From positions 104,937,888 to 105,001,887 of the forward strand of contig CM061067.1 of the NCBI GenBank assembly GCA_030762895.1: a stretch of 64,000 nucleotides of DNA. Direction: 5' to 3'. Shown piece after piece: positions 22,819 to 34,480 of the stretch. A program made the position numbers and the translations under genes. Position 1 is the first letter of the stretch, and each line of letters starts with the position of its first letter. The stretch is from Sophora flavescens. Its lineage: Eukaryota; Streptophyta; Magnoliopsida; Fabales; Fabaceae. The notes under the pieces are model-generated. The model ran no database searches. It worked only from the letters and a program-made list of their open reading frames with translations, and was not told the DNA's origin.

Positions 22819-24223
22819 TGTTGGTGTAAGCCCTAGAGGCCAATGTATTTCTTTAGACTTACATTTGTATCTTGCTATTTTATATATATATGATATGAGG
22901 CATTCCAGTTTATTATGTTACTTGTTTAAACATAATAACGTCCCTAGAATAGAAATCTCAGTTCAATAGAATATCAAGTATATGACTTGATCGTGAGACA
23001 CTATTGAACAATGAAATCCTATTCTTAAATATCCGTAGTCAAGTATTTTATTAATAAGGACAATAATAATACAATTGAGACTATTATGTGTGCAGACTGA
23101 TGACCTTATCTCACGGGTCATGGATATGAGATATCGAGTCGACACATAGGTACACATTAGAGTAATGATGTACTGGATTGACCCACCATGAGAACACTAC
23201 ATGGAGCGTTATGTTAGTGTCATAAGTAGTTCTCATAGTGACAATGGTGCATACAATCCTTCGACCTGAAATCACTACGATCCCTACATGAGGAGTCGTG
23301 TGCTTTAATATCGTCAAACGTCATCTGTAATAGGATGATTATAAAGACGGTCATTGGGCATACCACGAGCCATGCAGAGGGATGTGAGTGACCTAGATGG
23401 AATTTGTCCCTCCTACATGACAGGAGTAATATCTGTGGGCCCCCTAATAGAGTGAGACTGTAAAACGCATAGCCATGCTGAAATGAGTCAATATGAGATA
23501 TTGACCTCATATGTTGTTAAGTCTATTCGGGTATCAGGGAACATGATATGGAACTATACAAGGGTGACACATTCTATGACTTGTGTTCAATATAGATATA
23601 TGGACAAAGGGATAATAATGCACATGAATATTTGTCACAGAAAGGTTTCGTCAAATCACTGACTTTCTCACTACTTAGGTAGCAGTGATGTATTGCTAGA
23701 TACCGCTCACTGTTTGTAATATTAAATGGGATTTAATGTTACTACTAACGTTTTGGGAACCTATAGGGTCACACACATAAGAGCGGATTAAAAGAAGCAT
23801 TAAAAGGAGAGTTGGACTTTCCTATTGGGCCTAGCGCATAGTACATGGGCTTAGGTCAAGTGCTGCTCACTCACTCACTTAAGGAGGCGCTACTATAAGT
23901 AGAACACTTAAGTTGTTGTGCACACACGGTTGATAACCTGGCCGCACAAAAGGAGTAAGAGTGAACAGTAAGTCTCGGTTTTGAAGCTAGCACTGTAAGA
24001 CAGAGACGCTTCAGGTTCGTGATGTTGGACGTTCACGGAGTCCGCTCGTGTGGACACCTCTAGAGACACCGTTCGTGCGGTGTTCGTGATAGACGAATTT
24101 CAACCAACAGCCATCGCTTCAATAGGTAAACTTTTTAATCATGAATCATGACCATTCGCAAGGATCCTTCGATGGGAATTTTTCCGCTATGTTTTATTTT
24201 GTTTTATACGCAAATTCCCAACA
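22819..24223 (+). repeat. Copia 5' LTR
   Basis: The LTR has TGTTGG...CCAACA ends. A TATA-like 'ctactataagtag' at about 23892 is followed by a leader with 'ggttttgaagctagcac'. It is uninterrupted and carries the intact site 'gacctagatgg' where the 3' LTR received the CACTA element. Confidence 0.92.
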
Positions 24224-24224
24224 G

Positions 24225-24236
24225 TGGTATCAGAGC
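24225..24236 (+). other. Copia primer binding site
   Basis: TGGTATCAGAGC, complementary to the 3' end of plant initiator Met-tRNA, begins two bases after the 5' LTR. Confidence 0.93.
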
Positions 24237-26149
24237 CGCTTGCGAAACCATGATTCTGTTACGTGGTTTATCTGTTATGTATGATAACATGTTTATAATG
24301 TGAATCGTTTTTCTGAAAATTGTTTTTGAAAATCGTTTGCATCTGGTTTGCGAAACCTTGTTTCTGTGATTTTCGTATGTATATGATATATACGTCTATT
24401 GCATGTTTGTGTATGTATGCGATATGTACGTTGGTTCTGAATCCTTATTATGTTCTGCGATGGCATCAAATGTTGATGTTAAACATGATTGTTTTCAGTT
24501 CTGTGTTGGCGGCGTTAAGGGGTTTCAGACATGAAAAGTTCATGTTGTTGCGGCTGAGGTTCCAAGTGTTGAAACCGTAGCTGCCGTTCCTTGCAACGTG
24601 AAGTGTTCACGGGCCTTGCGGTTTTAGGGTTGAAAGGTTGACGCCCTAGCCACCAAGGAAGTGAGGCACGCTTCGGAGAGAAAATTTTCTTCGGGCGCTG
24701 CCCGCACCCCCAGCAAGGCGGCCTCCCCTTGACCCCGCCCGCTGACCGGGCAGCGGGACCCCGTGCTACCTCTGCGTAGTGTGTAATTTCGAAATTCAAA
24801 TTTTGAAAATTTTATGTCACCATTTAATAATTATATCAATTACAATAAATGTGATTTATGTTACAATAAATGTGATTTATGTAAATGTGATTTATATCAA
24901 TTACAATAAATGTGATTTGTTACAATAAATGTGATTTATATCAATTACAATAAATGTGATTTGTTACAATAAGTGTGATTTATATAAATGTGATTTATAT
25001 CAATTACAATAAATGTGATTTGTAGTAACAACAATTGTAATAAATGTGATTTATAGTAACATCAATTATAATAAATGTGATTTGTTATATATATGTTACG
25101 TTTTCAAAATTCAGATTTTGAAATCTCTAATTAATGAAATTAATAATAATAATAATTGTGTATTATTATTGGTTGTTACTATTTATTTGGTGATTTATGG
25201 TGAATGGTTATGGCCTTAGTCCTTTTACCTTTTGGTTTATATTTTGAAATACGGCCTGCGTGCCGTGCCTTTCTCTTATATTCCATATGTATCTTCTTTT
25301 CTCATCACACTCCCCTCATATGTAAAATGAGGTTTCTGTTTATGTAATGTAATGATGGAGACAAGAAGACGCTATCACGTGGGAGATTTTGCTTGGAGAA
25401 GCTTGGACGCTCCTAGGTTTTAGTTTAGATTCTCTCATTGGCTTAGGAGAATCAATGCGTTAGGGGCCATAACCATATCACATTTATTTGCCTTATATAT
25501 GTATGAGATGCATGTATGTATATAGTATGTTAAAAGAGTTTAACTAATATATGTATGAGATGCATATATGTAAATAATAAGTTAAAGAGTTTAACAAATG
25601 ATGAGATCAAACTTTAAACAAATCCCTCAAAAGGAAATATTAAGTCACACTTAAAGGCCTTCCGATGCATGGCACTCGTCAAGACTATGATCGATTAAGT
25701 GTGGGTCCGCCAAAGAGGGGTACCTTTATCTATAATAGTAAGGTGCGATGGGACAAATGTAATGTTCAACTGCTATCCATTGGGTCTGACTTAACTAAGC
25801 CAACTTCAATAGGATTGAAAGGCTTAGAGGCTCATAAGTTGGGCTTTAGTCCATGTGATGGATTAGAATAAGAGTTATTCACCCAACTGTCCAAGAGTTG
25901 CATGAGATGCAATCGGAAAGTGTTTCCTACCTAAATAACCGAATTTTAAGTGATCAGCCAAAGCTGACTTAAAGCTAGGTGAAATATGGATCTTGGCCCA
26001 CTAGGAAATCTTCCAACGGGATTTTTCGAATCAATGATGAGGGTCATTGTTTTGAGTAAAATAGTGGGAGGCGTATTTAATTAAAGACCTAATTAAATAA
26101 CTTCATGGCATGATACTTATATTTTGCATATTTATCTCTGTAGATTACC
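24237..26149 (+). other. Copia leader with GC-rich block and minisatellite
   Basis: This is about 1.9 kb of non-coding leader between the primer site and gag. It holds a GC-rich block (24590-24775, 'gcgctgcccgcacccccagc') that could fold strongly, and a minisatellite at 24823-25090. The rest (25100-26149) is AT-rich without a credible frame. Confidence 0.7.
24823..25090. repeat. Minisatellite in the copia leader
   Basis: About twelve imperfect copies of 'ttacaataaatgtgattt' alternate with shorter and longer spacers ('atatcaa', 'gtaa'), so the period varies between about 16 and 30 bp. Confidence 0.85.
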
Positions 26150-29100
26150 ATGGCATCAAACACATCAAGTAACCTGTCATTGCGATCCGTCCTTGAGAAG
26201 GACAAACTATCCGGAACGAATTTTATGGACTGGTACAGAAACTTGAGGATTGTCCTCAAACATGAGAAAAAGCTGTATGTTCTTGAGGAGCCTATTCCTG
26301 AGGAGCCACCGGCTTCAACTGCTCCTAGGGCTGACAGAGATGCTTATAAGAAGCATCAGGATGACGCCTTAGACATCGGTTGTCTTATGCTTGCTACCAT
26401 GACCTCTGAGCTGCAAAAGCAACATGAGACCATGGAGGCGTACGATATGATCGTGCACCTCAAGCTGCTCTACCAAGAGCAAGCAAGGCATGAGCGGTTC
26501 GAAGTTTCCAGAGCCCTTTTCCAGTGTAAATTGGCAGAAGGGAGCCCTGTGAGTCCTCATGTACTCCAGATGATCGGGTACATTGAGAATCTTGAGAGAC
26601 TGGGATTTCCTTTAGGCCAAGAGTTGGCCACCGACTTGGTTCTGCAATCGTTGCCTGAGAGCTATAGTCAGTTTGTCATGAACTTCAATATGAATGATCT
26701 TGACAAACCTTTGCCAGAATTGTTGAGCATGTTAAGAACTGCTGAACAAAATATTAACAAAGGAAAGGGGAAGGCCATTTTGATGGTCCAGGCTGGAAAT
26801 AGCAAGAAGCAGCCCAAGAACAAACAAAAGGGCAAGGGCAATGGCAAGGACATCAACAAGATCAAGCCCAGTACTTCTGGCTTGAAGCCTGTGGGTGGTG
26901 TGGCTAAGGAAGGCAATTGCTTCCACCGTGGTCGGACCGGACATTGGAAGAGGAACTGCCCAAAATACCTGGAAGAGATCAAGAAGAAGAAAGGAAGTGA
27001 GACTTCCGCTTCAAGTATGTTTGTTATAGAAGTCAATTTATCTACTTCTGCATCATGGGTATTAGATACTGGATGTGGTTCTCACATTTGTATAAATGTG
27101 CAGGACCTAGACAGGAGTAGGCCATTGACAAAGGGCGAAGTCGATCTACGAGTAGGAAATGGAGCAAAGGTTGCTGCTTTAGCTGTAGGGACTTATGTAT
27201 TGACTTTGCCCAATGGGCTTACTATTCAGTTAGAGAACTGTTATTTTGTGCCTGCAATTAGAAGGAATATCATTTCCGTTTCTTGTTTGGACAAGATTGG
27301 TTTTTCTTTTATAATAAAGAACAAAAGTTGTTCTATTTATTTGGATGATATTTTCTATGCTAGTGCACACATGAGTAATGGACTTTATGTCCTTGATCTT
27401 GAAATGCCCATCTATAACATAAATACTAAGAGGTTCAAACCAAATGAATTGAACCCATCGTATCTTTGGCATTGTCGTTTAGGTCATATAAATGAGAAGC
27501 GCATTTCGAAGCTCCATAAAGATGGACTCTTGGACTCATTTGATTATGAATCATATGAGATATGTGAGTCTTGTTTATTGGGAAAGATGACTAAAGCTCC
27601 ATTCACCGACAAAGGTGAAAGAGCCAACGATCTTTTGGGTCTTATACATAGCGATGTATGCGGACCCCTAAACACATCAGCTAGAGGTGGTTTTCAGTAC
27701 TTCATCACATTTACTGATGATTTCAGTAGATATGGATTTGTGTATCTTATGAAACATAAATCAGAATCCTTTGAAAAGTTCAAGGAATTCAAAAATGAGG
27801 TACAAAACCAACTTGGTAAAAATATTAAAGCTCTTCGATCAGATAGAGGTGGTGAATATTTGAGCCTAGAGTTTGATGATCATCTGAAAGAGTGTGGGAT
27901 TTTATCTCAACTCACTCCACCCGGAACACCACAATGGAATGGTGTTTCTGAGAGGAGAAATCGAACCTTGTTGGACATGGTTCGGTCTATGATGAGTCAT
28001 GCAAACCTTCCAAACTCTTTCTGGGGACATGCTCTATTAACAAGAGCTTTTACACTTAACCGTGTTCCATCCAAAACGGTAGAAAAAGACACCATATGAG
28101 ATATGGACTGGTAGACGACCCAAAGACATGTCTTTTATGAAGATTTGGGGTTGTGAAGCATATGTAAAACGTCAAGTTTCTAATAAGCTTGATTCCAAAT
28201 CTGATAAATGCTTCTTTGTGGGGTATCCCAAAGAAACCAAGGGATACCAATTCTATAATCCTTCCGAAGGCAAAGTGTTTGTCGCACGGACTGGTGTATT
28301 CCTAGAAAAGGAGTTTATCTCCATAGGAACCAGTGGGAGGAAGATAGAACTTGAAGAAATTCAAGAATCACAGAGTAGTGACCTACCATTGGTGGAACAG
28401 AGCAACCTTCACACAATGTTGTAGAGGAACAACCTGCTCCAGGAGCACAAGACCAGCGTAGGTCTAACAGGATACGTCACCAGCCTGAGAGATATGGATT
28501 TCTCATGACTCCACAAGGTGATGTATTGCTCATGGATCAAGATGAGCCTGTGACCTACCAGGAGGCCACATCGCCCCGAGAATCCGAGAAGTGGCTTGAG
28601 GCCATGAAATCGAGATGGATTCCATGTACACCAACCAGGTATGGACCTTGGTAGAGCCACCAGAAGGGTAAAACCCATAGGGTGCAAGTGGGTTTTCAAA
28701 AAGAAAACTGACATGGATGGTAAGGTACACACCTTTAAGGCGCGATTGGTCGCTAAAGGTTTCAAGCAAATTCATGGTGTCGACTATGATGAGACCTTTT
28801 CACTGTTGCGATGCTTAAATCCGTCCGGATCTTACTTGCTATCGCTGCATACCATGATTATGAGATATGGCAGATGGATGTCAAAACTGCCTTCCTTAAT
28901 GGAAAGCTTCTTGAGGATGTGTACATGACACAACCTGAAGGCTTTGACATTTCAGGGGATGCCCAAAAGGTATGTAAATTGCAGCGGTCAATCTATGGAT
29001 TGAAGCAAGCTTCCAGAAGTTGGAACCTTCGTTTTGATGATCTTTGTAAGACAGATGACGGATTCATCAAAAATGAAGATGAACCTTGTGTCTACAAGAA

Positions 29101-30069
29101 GGTTAGTGGGAGCATTGTTGTTTTTCTGGTGTTATATGTAGATGACATATTACTCATTGGAAATGACATCCCTACACTACAAAATGTAAAGACATGGTTA
29201 GGGAATTGCTTCTCTATGAAAGATTTGGGTGAGGCTACCTATGTATTGGGAATCAGGATCTATAGGGATAGATCATTGAAATTGCTTGGCCTAAGTCAGA
29301 GTACATACATAGACAAAGTGTTGAGACGCTTTAACATGCATGAATCCAAGAAAGGACTATTGCCTATGTCACATGGTATATGCCTATCAAAGGCACAATC
29401 CCCTTCCACTCAAGAGGATAGGGATCGCATGAGTAAGATTCCATATGCATCCGCAATTGGATCTATCATGTATGCCATGTTATGTACTCGACCAGATGTA
29501 TCGTATGCTTTAAGCATAATGAGCAGTACCCGATCGATCCCGGTGAAAGTCACTGGTCTGCTATCAAGAACATCCTTAAGTACTTGAGAAGAACTAAGGA
29601 TTCGTTCTTGGTATATGGAGGCGAGGAAGAGCTTGCTGTAATAGGTTACACCGATGCTAGCTTCCAGACCGATAAGGATGATTCCAGATCGCAATCTGGT
29701 TATGTGTTCTGCCTGAATGGCGGGGTCGTGAGTCGGAAGAGTTCAAAGCGAGAGAGACAGATTGCCGATTCTACTACTACAGAGGCTGAGTATATTGCCG
29801 CCTCCAATGCAGCAAAGGAGGCTGTTTGGATCAGGAAGTTCATTGCTGAACTTGGTACGGTTCCAAGTATTGTGGACCCCATTGATCTCTATTGTGATAA
29901 CAATGGGGCCATTGCACAAGCCAAGGAACCTAGATCTCATCAGCGATCCAAACATATACTTAGGCGCTTCCATCTCATTCGAGAGATCATCGATAGAGGA
30001 GATGTGAAAATATGCAGAGTACCAACACTTGATAACGTTGCTGACCCACTTACGAAACCTCTTGCTTAA
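26150..30069 (+). pseudogene. Copia gag-pol polyprotein with frameshifts
   Basis: The start MASNTSSNLSLRSVLEKDKL (26150) opens a gag frame. Its zinc knuckle reads CFHRGRTGHWKRNC, with Arg replacing the second Cys. The protease site is WVLDTGCGSH (about 27056), and the integrase has an HCRLGH...CESC zinc region and core blocks 'IHSDVCGPL', 'FTDDFSRYGFVYL', 'RSDRGGEYLS'. Reverse transcriptase follows with 'QMDVKTAFLNG', 'SIYGLKQASRSW' and the catalytic YVDDILL (about 29140), and then RNase H with 'GYTDASF', 'TEAEYIAAS', 'LYCDNNGAI' and a final 'NVADPLTKPLA'. The frame is broken near 28090, 28410, 28608, 28665, 28805 and 29526, each consistent with a small, mostly 1-bp, indel. The domain order (integrase before RT) defines Ty1/copia. 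Confidence 0.93.
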
Positions 30070-30134
30070 CAGAAGCATGGAGGTCACACTAGATCGATGG
30101 GCATTAGATTGATGCCTGATTGGCTCTAGTTCTA

Positions 30135-30142
30135 GTGGGAGA
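30135..30142 (+). other. Copia polypurine tract
   Basis: GTGGGAGA lies immediately before the 3' LTR start and is the expected primer for plus-strand DNA synthesis. Confidence 0.85.
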
Positions 30143-31278
30143 TTGTTGGTGTAAGCCCTAGAGGCCAATGTATTTCTTTAGACTTACATTTGTATCTTGC
30201 TATTTTATATATATATATATGATATGAGGCATTCCAGTTTATTGTGTTACTTGTTTAAACATAATAAAGTCCTTAGAATAGAAATCTCAGATCAATAGAA
30301 TATCAAGTATATGACTTGATCGTGAGACACTATTGAACAATGAAATCCTATTCTTAAATATCCGTAGTCAAGTATTTTATTAATAAGGACAATAATAATA
30401 CAATTGAGACTATTATGTGTGCAGACTGATGACCATATCTCACGGGTCATGGATATGAGATATCGAGTCGACACATAGGTACACATTAGAGTAATGATGT
30501 ACTGGATTGACCCACCATGAGAACACTACATGGAGCGTTATGTGAGTGTCATAAGTAGTTCTCATAGTGACAATGGTGCATACAATCCTTCGACCTGAAA
30601 TCACTACGATCCCTACATGAGGAGTCGTGTGCTTTAATATCGTCAAACATCATCTGTAATAGGATGATTATAAAGACGGTCATTGGGCATACCACGAGCC
30701 ATGCAGAGGGATGTGAGTGACCTACACTACAAAAAAAAAACCTATTTAGCGACCGAAGATTTCGGTCGCTAAACATGATAATTCGGTTGCTATACTGTAT
30801 AGCGATCGAATTAGCGATCGAATTAAGGGGGTAGCAGAAACCCTTAGCGACCGAAATATAATCTGCGACCGATATTTCGGTTGCAAAAGTATATATTTCG
30901 GTCGCCGTATAGTTGGTCGCATACCAGCTCGCCTAATTTGGTGACCGATATTCGGTCGCTATTTCGGTCGCAAAATTTTTATTTTTTTTCCTGTAACGAT
31001 CCTGCCGACCAAATATAGTTTTTCAACTATTACCCCATTGATTTTTAATTTCTGATATAAACAAAATACACCAATATTTTTTTTAAATAAATAGAAAACA
31101 TAAATATGATGTACTAACGATACAAAACACCACAGTCAATATGATCAAGAAAACATATACATTAATTAACGCAAGTTTAATAATGGTTTATAAAAAAATG
31201 TTTAATAAGTATTAATAAACAATCAAAACATAAAAATACACCACAGTCAATAAGAACTAATCAAAATATCAAAACTCA

Positions 31279-31668
31279 TCAATCTTCCAAAGGGATGAAC
31301 ATGTAGAAACGAGAACCCCCAAGGTACTTAAACTTTGCCAATGCACCAGTGGACAACAAATACAACTCCCTGATACCATTTGTATCTGTTGCAAAATATG
31401 GGCGATCCTCATGGATTACTATATTCCCATTGAACAGATTTCCGCTTTTGTCTTCAATAGTCACAACACGCGGTATTTGTTGTCCCCAACGACGGTAGAA
31501 TGATCGCGGGATTGAAATCAAATCCTGCAAATACACAAGAACAATTTAGTAAATGATTAGTTTATGCCTTAACCATCATTACGTGAATCCGATCGTTATT
31601 CTTAAGTTGATGAGATACTGTACCTGGTCTATATGGATGGCTGTCTCAAAACATTTAGTCGGGTCCAT
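31279..31668 (-). CDS. B3-domain-like protein carried in a CACTA transposon, copy 2
   Basis: Exons 31668-31624 and 31524-31279 flank a 99-bp GT-AG intron, and the product is 96 aa. In exon 2 I count six base differences from the copy at 19232-19477. They change only two residues (Glu to Asn in 'LFEGN', Ser to Gly in 'STSALA'), and the start, splice sites and stop are the same. The key B3-like blocks 'IPRSFYRRWGQQ' and 'GGSRFYMFIP' are unchanged. The gene points towards copy 1. The roughly 1.7 kb upstream of it, up to the CT-rich block, is intron-like. DNA binding is inferred from the fold pattern only. Confidence 0.65.
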
Positions 31669-32840
31669 TTTCAGATAAAACGATAAGGAAAACAAGTCAT
31701 ATGTCTAAACTTCATCAAGTGATAATAAGAAAAGATGGAAAGATCCATGTAGCATACTATCATGTTAAAATAGAACAAAGAAATGCAACTTCACATGCAA
31801 CTTTACATATTAGCAAACATAGTAATTTTCAGGAAAGCAGATGCTTTTAGGTCGTTTTGAAGGATGGTCATAGAGAGGACTTTTCCTACCGGAAGTGCCT
31901 AGATAACCTAGTAAGGATGGTCATCAACAACTATTTCTGGAAAGCTCCATTTCCTAATAAAACAAATGAGTAAAAAACCAGAGTTGTTTTCATAATATTG
32001 TGTACAAAGCTGCTTTCTAATGTGAATAATGTTTTAATGATGACGGCCCGTCATGCATGTGCCTGGCAAACTGTGCCTAGCCCTTCATTTTATCTAACCC
32101 TATACTTAATCCTTCATTATCTAAGAGACTCGCTTTTGTTGGCTTCAAGAAGAGACTTTCTAATTAAGCTCATGGACTTTAAATTAGTAAATGAATATTA
32201 ACAACAACAAAGTCATGCCATTTACGAACTAATAACACTTTATCAATTCATTCCAATGCTTATAATGTAAATATATACAAATATGATTCCATAATCATTT
32301 CCAAACAAGTTATCAATAAATACATATCAAATTATTCTAATTACATTGATTCATTGTTATTGAAAGATTTTTATTTTAAAGAGAATAAACTATTCTTCAT
32401 AGCAATCCAAATGTATACATGCTCAGATATAAGTACCAGCCTTCAATAAATTTACATCATCAAACAGAAAAGAGATAAGTAGAATTACCAAATGAATCCG
32501 ATTCAAAATGAGTGAAAAGCTCTCTTGGAATTACAGGCTACAATAATGTTTTTAGATCATTTCATACTCCAACAAAGAATATTTTTTTGTTTACAAAGAA
32601 GTGAACAAGAACTTGAAATCCCTAAAACCCTCTTTCGAAATTTTTGAAACAGATTCAGACAAGAACCAACAAATTCATGGATTCCAAACGAATCAAAATA
32701 CAATACAATCAGAATGCATACACGTACAATACGATGTGAAATTATTCAAGTAAACAACTGCATCACAGAGGCTATAGATCATACTATTGTGAGATATTCA
32801 AAGACATAAATTCAGCCAAGATATGGAAAGATAAACAGAT

Positions 32841-34480
32841 TGTGGTCGATGCAGTCCGCAATCACGGTCCGATGCGGTTTCAGTGGCCACCGCAACCGAG
32901 ATGTTGCGGCCGCATCACGTGATGCAGTCCACAATTTAAAACCTTGATCTTCACACTCATTCTCACTCTACCAATTTCCCAATACAAATATTAAAATTTA
33001 TAAATCCCAAAACTTTACTTGACAAATTTCTTCATTTTTCATTTAGTTTAAAACCCATTAATCTTATTCTAGCATGTGTATACTATTGTAATCAGGTATC
33101 TGACTTAAATAAACATAAAATGTTGTTTGTACTACATAAGCATGTTTAGTGATCTTATTTTATTGCTATAACAATTAAGACATTTTAATTGTAGAATTTG
33201 TAGGCTAGTTAAAGTTAGTATGACAATGAGACTGAGTAACACGACTTCCCCTTTTTCAAACTTAAAAGATTGATGGGCATAGGAAAAAAAAAAGGAAATC
33301 TTGGAATCATATCCTATTAAGGCACAATTTTAGAATGGAATCAACCAAATAAGATACCATCAAAAATAAAATTTCCACCATCAATAAATGCATATTTCCC
33401 TATATGAATCCTGGTTGCTAATAAAACCATTTTGGCCAGATGACTACGTAAAAGTCTTGAACTGAGAAGTGTTGTAAGACCAAAAAAGTCAGCAAATTTA
33501 TTTCTATGTTGCATTAAGAAAACATATTATTAACCATAAAAATAAGGTACACTCAAATACAATGAAATAGACCATGGTCATTTCATGTGCTTTCTGAAAT
33601 CATCAATCACCAAAAAGAAGTGATTCAGAAACTGAAGAACCATGGGTGAATAGCCTATCAATAGAATGGTTTAAATTACTTACATAAAGTTATAGACTTC
33701 AAGTAACAAATGTTAAATTAAATTAATAGATAAAGCTTGATAACCATATATACCCCTCATATTCGCAACCGTGCAACAATTAATCTTATGACTTCTCTCA
33801 CAAAACGAAACAAAAAAATGAGATGGGTAATAAATAGGAAACAATTACCAATACTCAAGCAAAAAAACGTAATTGGCAAAGTAGTCACACTTACTCTCCT
33901 GTCAAAACTCTTTGCTCTCCCTGTAATTTTACCTTCTCTTAAGCAACCCGTATCATATTCTTAATTTTCTAGTTCAAACAAATCTCACATATCTCATATC
34001 AAAACATATCTTCCACAAATCTCAGTATTAAATATAAGATATGAATCTATTAACAAGATTAATTACAAATTAATGTCTGTAATATCAGTCTCAATCTCTT
34101 TTATCCACAATTTATTGCCATTATCTCTACATCTCTACAACACATCTCAATTAATGTCACCCCTTCATATACCTTTACCAATTCCCCCAAACGAGTATTT
34201 ATAACCCATAAGAATTAAACTTGACAAGTAACCACTAACCACCATAATTTTTTTTTTATAAACAAGCAAGTTGTGTACATTAGAAACAATGGTAAGGTCT
34301 TATTTTAAACAAATCTCACATCTCATATAATGACATCTATTATATGTATCTTAATATTCATTACATGATATAAATATATGAATGAAAATTGAAAACCACA
34401 GTAATTTTTAAATAGGAATTTACATCAACATTAATCACAACTTACATTAGAAACAATGGTAAAGGTGTTCTACTCAATCA
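32841..34480. other. Extra segment in CACTA copy 2
   Basis: Most of this stretch has no counterpart in copy 1. It opens with a GC-rich block (32845-32940) rich in 'gatgcagtcc' and 'gcggccgcatcacgtgatgc', including a palindrome, and is otherwise AT-rich and non-coding. The block looks like a fragment of a further repeat. I cannot assign it. Confidence 0.5.

Noticed and set aside
25665..25871. 68-aa open frame in the copia leader
   Set aside because: It has no recognised motif, lies in the non-coding leader before the true gag start, and shows no counterpart elsewhere in the window.
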